Origin: Ettlia oleoabundans
Taxonomy: Eukaryota > Chlorophyta > Chlorophyceae > Chlamydomonadales
Reading direction: 5' to 3'
Assembly (NCBI GenBank): GCA_019693395.1
Contig: JAAMXP010001000.1
Span: 1-53,731 of the forward strand
Length of the DNA stretch: 53,731 nt
The notes beneath the pieces were generated by a model. That model had not been told where the DNA came from. It searched no databases and was given only the letters and a program-made list of their open reading frames with translations. The position numbers were made by a program, and so were the translations under genes. Shown here piece after piece: positions 23,662 through 39,161 of the stretch (position 1 is its first letter; every line of letters starts with the position of its first letter).

Positions 23662-26375
23662 ATGCACACCTTGGTATTGCAACTGCAAATGTGGGATGGA
23701 GTATGGCACTGCTTGGGAGGAGCAACCGTTGGATCTCCCAGTCAACCTATCGGAACGCCGGAGCTCCGCTTTGCCGATTACGGCTGCACCACTCTGCCGC
23801 TTGGTTGTAGAGCAACAGCCTCAGGGCGATACGCAGCCCGCATACACACGCACCATGCATCCATTGACTTGCTGCGCCTCCAGGAAACGTTCCTTGTAAA
23901 GCTTTCTCCATCCATTCGAGTTTTCAATTGCAGTACTATTGCAGGTACAAGGAAAATACAAAATTGTTTTGATCTCAAACTGTTCCGTATCAACACATCA
24001 CGCGTATGCCCTTCTTCCGATACGACAGAAATATTTTTTACCGCCACATGTCGTGTTGTTGGTTAGCTGAACGAGCTTGCTTGGCATTTTCCTCGCCTTA
24101 TGACACCTGTGCTTGAAACAAGAGAACACAAGACATACTCAATAGGTAAGCGGCAGCACAAGGGTTATGCGGATGGTTTCAGGTGTTCTTGGGTGGCTTA
24201 AACACCTTAACACAACGTGCTCTTTCCTAAGACCCAGCGTGAGGCTTTTGTGAATGAATCGCGCGTTTCCAGAGACGGTAGCAGGGTACCGGTTTGGGGG
24301 CGCGGGGTCGTTCCCTGGGGTTGGGTGCACTCCTTTCTTGATCTGGGGCAAAATCTGTTCCTAAGTTTCGTACATGTGGTAGTCTCAGTAGAACAGCTTA
24401 CCGCTGCCTTGTTGATCGACGATTTGAGGACACTTGCATACTTTGAACACAATTGTTTATAAACAGGGGTCAGGACCTCATTCTGTTGGGGTAGGGTCTG
24501 AATGCTGGCACCCCTCAACTCTACAAAGGAATGAATTCCACAAGTGGGAGCTGGACTTTGGGATATGTATAGGCAAGAAGATGCATGTCAGCTGACTGAA
24601 GCTACAATTTGATCGCAATTCCCAATTGCAGGGCCTCCATTCCAGTGGCTGGAACATGCGAAGCGGACAGCAGTGTTGCAGGATCAAGCGTATAATTCCC
24701 TGTTGGGCACTTCTGGAATTGCGTTGTTGGTGGCTTTGTGGTTCTTCAGCAACTTCCAGTTTGGATTTGGCCTTGAGCAGAGCAGCGCACGCTTCCAAAA
24801 CAATTTGCAGTTGTGCATCTTTTTCATCTGGATGTTGTTCACCGTTGGCTGGACAATGGCGTGGGCAGTGCGCCTCGTCTTCATCATTCTGGTCTCTTTA
24901 AGACAGGCAGATGGTACAGCCAGCCCAAGCAGGGATGAGGAGTCGTTGAAGCAGCGTCACGAGGACGATGAGTCAGTTGAAGCCACCATGGCAGGCGCTC
25001 ATATTATCACTGTTGTTGCGCATACCCTTGGCATGAGCTTCACCTGCCTGGCGTTCATCAATGGCAGCGTAGCTGTTGTCCAGGTGAGGGCGAGGCTGTG
25101 CAGTCCCGGGTTTCCCTGACTTCCTGCTAGGTGCAACCTAATCATCGCATGCATCATTTCTTGCTGGGCTTTTGCCGTATTTCCTTCCTCCAGGTGTTCA
25201 AGAGCTTGGCTCCCATTTTCACGACAGTTTATTCAATGTGCCATTTGAAAGCCATGTTTCCCTATACCGCGGTGGCAGCGGTGAGGATTGGGCACTGCTG
25301 CCCATTTCGGCCATTGTGGCTCACGGTGGCCCATTGCTGCTACCAATCTGCATGTGGTAGTTCAATGAACACTTGACAAAGATATGTCTTGAGTGGCAGT
25401 TTGCAGGTAATCCTCTTAGTGGGTGGTGCCTGGCTGTCCACCTGGAGCACACCTGGCTTCAGGTATGATGCTGGCCCGCCGCCGCACGCATGTTTGCTAC
25501 CAAAACTACGAATACCACACTCATGCTGCGGATCTTATTGCCTCCAAGATCAGGGGATACAATTAGTGTACCCTGGAGTATTTACGTTATGCATGCTTGA
25601 GAGGTGTGCCCTGCTACATGCAGCCTGGCGGCGGTGCTGATGTGCATGGTTACCAACCTGTCTCTGCCCCTGCGAAATGTCATGGTGAAGCAGCGCACAG
25701 TGCTCCGGCGGAGCCAGTTTGAACATGCTGGCGAAGAATGCGGCGACTCGATGCGGCTGGCGCTGGACATAGCAGTTGACCTCAACTTTGGGGGCATGGT
25801 GCTTCTTGCCCCAATCTGCCTCATTGCCACGCGATCGGTGGAGATCTCGCCAGCAGATGCTGCCATTGCCCTGCGTCTGGGCATGCACCGCATCATGTAC
25901 GAGATTGCCTCATTGCTGGTGCTGACCCGCATAGATGCCGTCGTGCACGGCTTGGTTGATGTCGTGAAGCGTGCAGTGATGACGCGTGAGTCGATGCTGC
26001 GAAAGCATGATGCACTGATGTTTACACCACAACGTGGGCAGAATAGCACCTGATGGCTGGGTTGGCTAGCCAGTCCTCCTCTTGCCCCAGCGTTGGCCGT
26101 GCCTTTGCCTAATTTCCTTGATCCCCAGCTTCTGTCACTCGCCTGCTGCAGTTATTGCCCTTTCAAGCTGTGGTTCTGTCCACCCAGTTAACCTGGTGGG
26201 CTCATTGCTTACATTTGGCACTTTACTATGGTACAAGCTGTTCGTGTCGAAGTTTACGGCAGGAAGGCCACAAAGGGCCTTTTACCTCCCAGAAAAGTGG
26301 CGGGGTAAAGTGGGCTGTGCATTGAACATTGCGCTATTTTGTGTCACAACTGCTTCCATACTGCTATTACATTGA
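23662..26375 (+). CDS. Triose-phosphate/nucleotide-sugar transporter family protein
   Basis: Firm exons are 24632-25083, 25194-25280, 25407-25462, 25624-25985 and 26152-26375 (393 codons with stop). They encode a multi-span membrane protein of the drug/metabolite transporter superfamily, TPT branch. Diagnostic segments are AFINGSVAVVQVFKSLAPIFT, VTNLSLPLRNVMVKQ and the C-terminal VHGLVDVVKRAVMTLIAL, which parallels the SxxVKR...GT region of plastid phosphate translocators and SLC35-type carriers. The 5' end is uncertain. A phase-compatible first exon is 23662-23944 (start MHTLVLQL), leaving a 687-base intron and a 487-residue product; its sequence has no family support. Substrate unknown: a Golgi nucleotide sugar or a phosphorylated C3-C6 compound would fit. 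The gene lies beside, and divergent from, the glycoside hydrolase. Confidence 0.75.
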
Positions 26376-27778
26376 GACTATTATAACCGCTTGTGAAAAG
26401 TTCGACAAAGCACACAAATTCGCTCTTTTGGGGCTTACCCCGTGGCTAAAACCCATTGTATGATTAGATGTATGGCCGTCACACACCTTGTCAAGTTAAC
26501 GAGCCATTTTGAGCACCAGCGAAGGTACGACGACTTTTTTGTTCTGTGCCCATTGGTTGTGGGCACGGAGCCAGAAAGACTGTGTGCTTGACGTAACTCA
26601 TCTGGTACAAATAAAAGGGAGGCTGAGCTGTCGGCGGGACATGGCAGCTGCGCTCCGGTGACAGAGGGATGCACCCCGCTTCCAACAGCAGGATCAGTGA
26701 TAAATATGAAGCCCGTATTTGCCGTATTTACGACAAGAACCAAAATTCACTTCCAGTTACGGGTTACCGGAAGCCCCTGTCCGTTAAAAAGGACGGGTCC
26801 GAAAAGCTGGGGCATTGCAGGGAGGCCGTAGGCAGTACACGATGCAGTACCGCTGGCTTTTGGTGCTGGAGACCTTCAAGCGCGTCCGCATTCAACGGAC
26901 AGTGTAATCGTGACTTGAGAATCTATTCTGGCCACTTACGACGCCTATGCTGCAGCAGCACATGGCGATGGCCGCCTTAGTAGAACATGGCAGCGGAAGC
27001 AGCGGCGCAGGCAGCACCGTCGCGCAGCGGGAGCGCCGCTTCCCCAACCCGGGCGCCTGACCATTTTTGCCATGTTTGGTAGCTTTCCTGGGTTGTTGGG
27101 ACCTTGTAAACGCTCCCCAGTGCAGGAGGAACGCCCAGAAGGGCTGGCAGCCTCGCAAATGGGCTTTACGGGTCTATCTTTATGAACCCATTAAACCTCA
27201 CGGAACCGGAATAAACCGAAATAAATCACTGAGCAGGACTGTGATGGGTGGTAGCAGGGCTGGCGCCACCTCGCACGAGGCACCCCCGACAGGGCGCCAT
27301 TTGAAGGCCTGAAAGGACCCATGAAGTTAGACCGGCGGCAGCATGATGGTGAAGGATCGGACGGATGGAGAAAAGGGCGCGGGGGGGCGGCGACTGATGT
27401 CAACATGCAAACACCCTCTGGCCCCACCTGTTTGAATCAAGCACTACATTCATTACGTTGTCGAGCCATATAAAGCACCACACAATCACTGACTTCTCCA
27501 AGGCGCGCCAAGATGTCACCTGGAAAATACTGTAGTGCACTCAGAAAGCAAGGGTACACGGCCGCCCTCTGCATGCGAGAGCGTTCTTCAAACAACAGAT
27601 GCTTTCGATAATATCAGAAGGGTTGTTGTTACACAAATCTCATCTCCCCTTTTTTTTGTCAGGGTTGAGTGGTGGAAGGCTCAGATTTAGGTGATGGGCT
27701 TTGCAGTGCCGAACAATACCACATTAGCGGGGCAAAAACCCGGATGGGCCAAACTCGCACCTAGGGTAAGCCCTGTGC
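26376..27778. other. Intergenic region, nothing recognised
   Basis: About 1.4 kb. The short frames on both strands have no motifs and no splice-compatible neighbours. It marks the boundary between the glycan-enzyme run and the housekeeping genes. Confidence 0.6.
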
Positions 27779-31222
<3,444 letters not shown>

Positions 31223-31635
31223 TTGTACTGTTCTGTTCCGTTCACCTCTCCGCAGAACCACCTTGTACCTGCTGGGTTCATTGTTAGTCGTGTCAGCTCG
31301 GTTGCCAGCCTGGAACACATTGCAATTGACTGATTTCTTACAGTACTATTCCACGGTCCCTTTTAAGCCTGACGAGATCTTATGTTTGTCTGTTTTTCGG
31401 TTGCCAGCGTTTCCCGTGTGTAGCGTTTGACCAAACTTACGTGAAAGCCTCGTGGGCTTGCCATTTCACGAGCGCAGCACGACTTCGTGCGCAATGACTC
31501 AGTATCCAGCAAGATTGATTGGTTGCCTAGGCGTAAACTTTCTTATGTCCCGCTTATCTTGGAATCTGGAAACCCACTTCTCGCGGCACCGCAGACCCTC
31601 CGCGGCGACAGCGCGGTTGCTCTGCATTCTGAGGC
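31223..31635. other. Short intergenic region between tandem genes
   Basis: About 410 bases between the lyase stop and the TBC-protein start, both on the plus strand. It holds the lyase 3' flank and the next promoter. No other feature seen. Confidence 0.6.
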
Positions 31636-34600
31636 ATGGAGGTCACCGAAGAGTTTCTCGTGCCAGGTTCTGGGCAAGAAGACGAGGTTGAGCGCGAGGG
31701 TTCCCCCGGAATCAGTCGCCGGTTTTCTCTGGGGAGTCTCGGGAGGCGGGTGGCCCGAGTTGGAGAAACATTAGCAAGGACGGCGGCTGCAGCAGGGGAG
31801 CTAATAGCGGACAGTGAGCTGCGCACCCGCAGCGCTGCTTTTCTTGCGGAAGGCGTGAGCAAGGCCGCCGCTGGTGTTGGCAAAGGTCCGTTTTCTCTCC
31901 AATGCATTATGGCATTCCTCAAGTGGATTAGCAGTTATTCTGTGCTGCATCATATTTAGTATGTACTTGCATTGACCTGCAGGCCTGCAGCAAGGGGCAG
32001 GGCGCATCGCAGCTGGGCCACGCACCGTTCAAGGCATCTTGCAGAAGCTTCAGCAACGCATCGAGGAGCAGCGGTTGCAAGCATTGCTGCAGGAACAGCA
32101 GGATGCGCCGGTGGATGTTCAAGTGCGAAGACGACTGCTTAATGCATATGCAGTTGGTGTTGGGCATCACGCTGGTCTGCCACCCTCATTAATGTACCGC
32201 CTGGAGTTTGCAAACGGCATGTGCAGTAATGCTGTGCAGGTGGCCTTCCAGTTGTATGAGGATGCACCACAAGAGTTGCGGTCGCGCCTATGGATGGCTG
32301 TACTGGAGCACCCGGAACTCTGCAAGGAGTACCAGGTAGGGAGTGCTGCGTTAATGCATTTGACAGTTGGTTCCTGTTGAGGCCTGGCGTAATGCTTGCA
32401 TGGTAATGGCTTAAACATGCCGTATGTCAGTTGGTGAATGCATGCAGCCTCCAATAGACGACAACAACCCACCATTATTCTCTATCGCAGACATTGGCAG
32501 CAGCACTCCAGCAGCCGGTAGTATTGGACAGCGATGGTGAGGTACCAAGATGCCGTCAAACTGCAACAGACGTAGGAGCATCAGCAGGAGCGGCAAACAT
32601 GACAAACAGCCCCAGCTCTCAAGCAGCAGCAAATTCCGCACAAACACCTGCAGGAAGCAGCGAGGGTACCGGAATCAATGCGCTGAGGCAGCCCGTGCCG
32701 CAGCTGGATGGAGATGGAGGGCAGCCTGCAGCCGCAGAGTTGGAACACCCAACAATATCGGAGTCACTGCATGTTGGTGCAGACCCAGCCCACCTGTCCA
32801 GCTACTCTGCCCCTTGGGCCATGCGTGGCGGTTCTAGCGGCTCCTCTTCGAGCCCACGTGGCCAGCCAATGCACCTGCGCCAGGATGACGATGGCTGGCA
32901 GATGGTGAATGATCAGGCCGGGGCGCATAGGTTGCAAGGTCAAGCACTACTTGCAGGTGCTGGACAACAAGCAGCATATTGCAGACAGCGTGAGGGATTT
33001 CGAAATAGTGAGTTGTTTGTTCAAGATTATCATATTTGCTTCAACAAGCTCTGCTTTCATAATGCTTCAACAAGCATTGCGTCTTCACCATGACCTGGTG
33101 GTGTTGCACATACGTTTGTGTGCATGTGTGGTGGGGGTATTGGTGGTGGTGTGTGTGGTGGTGGTGGTTGTGTGTGGTTGTGTGTGGGTGTGGGTGTGGG
33201 TGTTTTTTGGGGNNNNNNNNNNNNNNNNNNNNNNNNNNNNNNNNNNNNNNATTCGGTCGAGCAGCCATTCACGTTTTCACTGTCCACATTGCAGTTACAC
33301 CGCTTTGCATCACTGCCTTTCCAGTGGTTTTCCACCTACTATTTTTGTGGTGCAGTCCTCATGACTGCAATGATGAGCATCCCTTGGCCGCTGCCCAGCA
33401 GCTACCCGCCAGACTGCCGATACGCAACACTGTTGCAGATCAGGTAGGTTTTTGGACCCATTAAACCCTAACAATTTTGCGATTGCTTTTCAACAAAGTA
33501 TGTTGGAGATGTGTAGGGAAGAGCAACATGTTGAACACGGATAGCAATTGACGTGCTCGCAGTTTGGGCCAGGAGGAGATAGAGGAGGTGATCAGCCGAG
33601 ACATTCATCGCACGTTCCCGGAATATCCCCTCTTTGCATTTGAGCAGGTAGGGTGGCATCTTTTTGTTTGGGTCGGGGCTGGCGCAGTTACAAGGCAGCC
33701 GCCATTGTGTATCATTCCTTACTTTGTGAGGCTTGTCGGTAGATGGTCACACGCTCTCCACGTTCTTCACATCAGAGAGAGTAACATTAACCTCCACCGG
33801 TTCATGTGCCTCCAAAATGGGGTTGATGCAGGGACAGCAAGCACTCTTCAACGTGCTGAAATCTTATGCGTTGCACGACATGGAGGTGTGGCCATACTGC
33901 AGATATCCTGGTTTTGTGTTGCTGGTTTGGCATCGGCAGCCTTCTAATTGCATGTTTAATTACGCCAATGTACTCAATCTCCCTTCAACTCACTATGGGT
34001 GCAGGCATCCTACTGCCAGGGAATGGCGTTTGTGGCGGGTCTGCTGCTTTTTTACGTCCCGGAGGAGCCTGCTTTTCAGCTCTTCTGCAGATTACTAAGG
34101 TACCCAACTGCCATATAAATCCACATGGGCAACATGCGTGCATGAGACTTGTTGCGTGCATATACAATAGCTGGCTGAATTGAGATGAGTTGTCAACCAG
34201 CGAGCCTCGGATCGCTACCCGCCTGCAGTACCAGTGGTCCAAACCTGCGCCGATTGTATTTGCCTGGATTGGAAGGACTAAAGTGGGAACTCCGCAAGCT
34301 CGACTTCCTCCTGCAACGCTTCTTGCCTAATCTAACAGCTCACTTAAACGTAATACACCTGCCCTCTTTCAGCCTGCACTGTATATGGGATAAGTAAGAG
34401 AGACGCACGGCTATTGACCGATCTCTCACATCACGCTTTGCAGTCACCCATTTGCCCCATATGCTCCTGCCACAGGAGGCTGGCGTGGTGCCGGTGCTGT
34501 TCGCCTCTCAGTGGCTGCTCACCTGCTATTCGTGTCCCTTTCCTGTCGGCTTCGCCTGTCGTCTGCTTGATGTGATGCTTCAGGTGCACCATTGTCTATG

Positions 34601-35799
34601 TGGTTTCTTGTTCTGGTTTAGCCAAGTGCAACGTTGAGTACTCCAGCTCAGACTTGGTGCACCAGAGGTATCAATACAGTGCTTGTATACTTTTGGGCTG
34701 CAGGAAAATAGCGATGCCATTTTGCTGAAGGCGGCAGTAACCATCTTGGCAGAATGCGAAGGCGACTTACTTATGCAGGAGGTATCCCTATGTCAGTGTT
34801 TTGACTGGTATGTTACCATCTGCCAGGGCTTGGCTTGCCTGCTAAGTGACATAAGCAGTCAATGATGCCGCATGTGTGAAGCCGGTCATCATGCTGGCTG
34901 CAAACATGCATAGTTGAGTTGTGTGGCCAATCGGCTACCTGGCTTCCTGCTGCTGTGACTGGGCAGGACTTCGAGGCGCTGCTTACCTATCTCAAGGTGG
35001 AGCCAGTGCAATGGTCCCCGCAGCGGCTGCGCCGTGTGCTTAATGCAGCCATATCCAGTCCAATCACAGCACAGGTATGTGGCACAAATCAGACATGAGT
35101 GTTGTTGCAAAATGGCTGCCCCATGCCCCCCGCCTGCGGCCGCCCGCATCTGGGACCAACACCCCCATTGCACTGTTTCACGACACAACATAACTCTGAT
35201 CTGTGCATCAATGTGACTTTTTGATGTGATTCTGGGATCAAAGTGCAATCAATTGACGTACTCTGCATGTACAAGCAGGACCTTGCGGATGCCGAGGCAG
35301 CGTTGCAGCTAGGGTTCACGGGGTCGCTGTCACGCGTACCGACCTATTCGACTGAGGCCGAAGTTGCTGGAGCTGAGGAAGGACTAATGGAGGCACCCTT
35401 GGAGCAGTCTGCAGTGGCTGCAAATTCACCTGGGCGGCAGACACAGCACACTCGAAACACATCCATCACCTCCCAGCCGGCCACCAGCAGCACGCAAGGA
35501 GGGGAAGCTGTTGATGATGTCGTCACAGCTGAGCTGGCAGCAGCGCAGCAGCAAATCGATGAGGAGGTGAGTGTCATGTTGCAGATGGATGAATTAGCGT
35601 CAGGTTTTGCACTTGTGATGCATTCTTGCTGATTCGCATGCCGATTTACCAACTTGATGTGCAGTTGATGAACATGGTGCTTGGCCTGGACTTGGCGTGG
35701 GGTGCACATGGTGGTGAAGTTGCTGCGGAGAGTTACTCCAACACTCTACACAGTGCAGTTAAGATGGAGGCGGGAAGTCAGAGCAATCTCTTGCTGTGA
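31636..35799 (+). CDS. TBC-domain Rab GTPase-activating protein
   Basis: Fourteen exons: 31636-31885, 31983-32335, 32491-32904, 32957-33007, 33295-33443, 33563-33647, 33832-33885, 34005-34099, 34229-34349, 34476-34583, 34704-34781, 34967-35074, 35279-35566, 35665-35799; 762 residues. The TBC fold starts at APQELRSRLWMAVL. It has both catalytic fingers: Arg in SRDIHRTFPEYPLF (about 422) and Gln in SYCQGMAF (about 457), then LRRLYLPGLEGLK and LFASQWLLTCY. It should therefore be an active Rab GAP. A Ser/Ala/Gly-rich insert of about 140 residues (exon 3) splits the first TBC motif from the rest. Exon 4 is reached through a 52-base intron (32905-32956), chosen because it alone restores the frame demanded by the next exon. 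The N gap lies in the following intron, so a lost exon there cannot be excluded. The C-terminal tail is acidic and predicted helical. Confidence 0.88.
33117..33250. other. GT-rich low-complexity tract ending in a 38-base assembly gap
   Basis: A run of TGTG/GGTGGT sequence leads into 38 unresolved bases (33213-33250). Sequence resumes 44 bases before the acceptor of the next TBC exon. Gap length may be arbitrary. The tract lies in an intron of the TBC gene. Confidence 0.97.
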
Positions 35800-36097
35800 T
35801 AAGGGTTGCACAGTCCAAAAGAAAAAACCGATGTTTTCCGCCGCATTGAGATTGCCAATAACACTGCTCAACCTGCGAAGCCACTTTCATCCCTAAACGG
35901 TAATCGCTGTACAATTTGTAGCTTACAACAAGTTCAGTCATGCCTGAGGTTGTGAAGTTTCTCCAACAACAGACTAGTAACTGTAAAGCAGGGGACACGC
36001 AGTATATTACCAGCAACCGCCACCAGCAGCTATAAAAACTAGCGGCGCGTACGCTCGAAACCGTCCCATGCCACTGCAACGCCCGCTACTCAGCACC

Positions 36098-38500
36098 TTA
36101 CTCCTTGCCCTCCTCTTTTGGCGGCTGCTCCGCCTCTGCTAGTGACATCTGCAATGCTAGCGCAAGCTCGGGATCATCTACCTCCAAGTCGGACATTGCC
36201 TGGTCCCCTGCGCCACTGGCCGGAGCTGCAGGCGCAGGCGTAGCCTCAGCGCCAGAGCCCGTCTCGCCCAACGGCTTGCTGGGCGCGGCAGGGGTTGGAG
36301 CGGGAGCTGCAAGGCACCACATGACAATGGGCAATGTGTGGACTATGGACAGTACAACTTCATTAGCATGGCCCTTGTCAGCATGGGCATACAATACCAC
36401 CCCTTAGATGTAGATTGCGGGGCGTATGCATTGATAGTGTGTACCTGAGGCGGGTGCTGGGGTCGCCTGGTCCACCTGCATGGAGAGTGCCAAGGCCTGC
36501 TGCAGCAATGCATCCTCATCCATGGCATCGATGGCCATCCCCTCGGCCGTATTGTCGCCTGCGCCAGTGCCATCTGCTGCAGAACAAAATCAGCCCTTGA
36601 AGGTGGCGATAACCACTGAGCAATGAGGCCCACAACCATCGACAACTACAACACAACGTAGCGATCATTTAAAGCAGTAAGATACCCTGCATAAGCGGGA
36701 TACCACGCACCAGGTGCTGCAGCTTCGGCTGACGGGCCCTCTGCCGCTGTTTCGCCTCCCCCTGCCTGCTGTGCAGCTGATGTGGCAGCCGCCTGGCGAG
36801 CCCGCTCTTCCTCCATTGACACCCGCAGCGCCAGTGCCTGCATCAATGCCATAGTAAAACAAAGTTCACCAACAGATGTGGATACTGGCAGGACTGTAGG
36901 GCCAATATGTTCCGTTTACATGTTGCTAGCCAAAATCAGCAGGGCGATCTGTGGCATTGGGATAACCCCACACCACACCTCGCACATCTGTAATGTGTCT
37001 TCGAGCGCAAACATGAGTGCAGAAATCCACTTGCATGAAACATCCACGGTATCCTCATGTTTTGAACTCACCAGCTCGGGATCCAAAGTAGGATCCACAC
37101 CCAACTCGCCATAATCAAAGCCATCAACCACGTTGCCTGCACAAACCAGCGGGTATTAATCATGCTCAAACCCAGGATTGCAGTACAAGCTGGAGCCAGC
37201 ATATTCCAAGAGCGGATGTGTTAAGTTGGCATGAAAGGTTTAGACGTTTGAGCTGCTCACAGGGACAACCAAAACATGCCGCCACTCACTCCTGGGAGCG
37301 GGCGCTCCACCATCCTGGCTGGCACTGCCACCAGCACCTTCCTCCATGAAGATGGGCGTGCCAAACAGCATATCTGACAAAATTGTTCCGGGCGGCACAG
37401 TCACCAGGTGGCTGTTGCCATTGCTGTTCACTGCACCATGGAAGGCCTCCAGCTTCTCGCCATTGGCTTCCTCGCAGCCAAAGCTCACAACATCCACAGC
37501 AACATTGTTCTTCTTCAGCTTCTTGCCAATCTTTACCAGTGTATCCTGCGAAACACAGACAGGCAAACAGCAGGCCAACTGGCAACGGAAGGTATGCGCA
37601 GAAGGTGGGACAACCAGCAATCGTTGATGCATGGCGCACATGTACAACAAATGCCAAGCTGTTGCCAAATACAAAGCGCTCAGGCTGCAGCCTGCCAAAT
37701 GCGCATGTGCCCATTGCCAGAGGTCCCCAAAAGTCATTAAGTAACCCACCTTATCCTCAGCAATGGGGCTGCCTACAAAGATGACAATGCGCTGCCGCTG
37801 GTTCTTGTTCTGACGATGCTTTAGCGCCAGCTGTGCAATTTGCACTGAAGTGGCAAGGTTCACATCACCCTCGATTTTCATCTCTTGCATAGCGTTCAGC
37901 ACTTTGCCTAGGTCAGGCGTGGGCGTGACCAACACCTGCGCGGAGTTCAAGCAAATCAGGTTCGGTAATGTGATAATATACAAGAATGATCCCGTGGAGG
38001 GTGTGCATTTGCTGAGGCTATAAGAAATAATAACAGCCCAATTGTAATGCACGAGCATGCTGGGATTGCTGAGCTTGATCCCCTGGTTTGCACCGTCCAA
38101 CCAACACCTGCCCACCTGTGGCGTCTTGCCAGCCATGGTGAGGACCCCCACGGTGTTCTCAGGGTGGTGTTGTGTCTTGGCGCCGGCCAACAAGTTAACC
38201 GCATCAGCCTGTGCCTGGAAGCGGGTTGGTGCGTAATCACCATTCCGTGTGAACTCACTGTTGTCCACGCATACCACGGTGGCCTCCTGCAGAGAGACAC
38301 GGCAGCGGAGGCGGCAAGGAGGTTGGGCGTGGCCACTGTCCGGGCGGTTCCCGGCGAGCTCGCCCACCTTTGCGTTCTTGTGGGCACAGTGCAGAACGCA
38401 TATTTCAAGTCAGACAATGGCGCAGGCTATGCAAAGGCAAGGAGAGCCATGATCACGCAGCTCTCGAGACGCCGTAGCAGCCTGTTCGGGCGCTCACCAT
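36098..38500 (-). CDS. RPN10: 26S proteasome ubiquitin receptor RPN10 (PSMD4)
   Basis: Exons 38116-38286, 37750-37935, 37290-37545, 37072-37136, 36711-36837, 36445-36576 and 36098-36306, plus an inferred first exon consisting only of the start codon (38498-38500, ATG|gtgagc). Total 382 residues, against 386 in Arabidopsis. The N-terminal VWA domain has EATVVCVDNSEFTRNGDYAP, ENTVGVLTMAGK, ALKHRQNKNQRQRIVIFVGSP and DVVSFG. Three ubiquitin-interacting motifs follow: ALALRVSMEEERARQ, LLQQALALSMQ and ELALALQMSLAEAE. The protein docks ubiquitylated substrates at the proteasome lid-base junction in nucleus and cytosol. The separate start-codon exon is the only weak point, because the expected MVL before EAT is not found next to exon 2. 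It converges on the TBC gene (298 bases between stops) and diverges from COG1. Confidence 0.94.
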
Positions 38501-39161
38501 CCTGCGCTCGCCTCAGCCGTGCTAACAGACGAAAGACCGAGCCCTCGGCCAAAAAGCCGCTCCTACACAGTCAATAGCGGACTAGGTGTGCGGAACGTCT
38601 CAGCGGCAACCTGCTCGGTTTATCACTTGGCCACGCATTATGAGCAGCAAGGGGCCGGTATACAGGAGTTCAGCACAGACTGTACTGCTTTCTCCAGTTG
38701 ACATCACTATCCCTTCCTTTCCCGACCCTTGCTACCTTATCGCAGTAGTGAACTTGAGTAGGACCGGGTAGCGCGCTTCACAGCGCCTACAACTGCTGTT
38801 GACAGCCTGTATCTTTGCCCGCGGAATCCTCTTGCAGTCGTGACGTTATTATAGATCACACAGGACGAGTTGCAAAGGTGCGCACAACGATTTCTTCTCT
38901 GCACATCACATGGTTGCGTCTTGTTGGATCGAGCGTTGAGGTTCTGCTCTCAGTCTGTTTTTGATTGTTTGGCTTTTTCAATGTGGACACTGAGTTCTTG
39001 ATCGTCGGTTTGGTACGGTGAATTCAATTGGTCGGCGGCACGGTGCTTGCCTGCTGCCGACACCGCCACGTGTTCACACGTTGCAGTACCCTTCCTGCAG
39101 TGAGGCAGTGTTCAACACACTTTCCTCAAATCCATCAATGCTTAGTTAACACTCAATCTGG
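38501..39161. promoter_or_regulatory. Shared upstream region of RPN10 and COG1
   Basis: A 661-base head-to-head interval between the two start codons, so both promoters must lie here. No TATA box or other element was confidently assigned. Confidence 0.5.
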
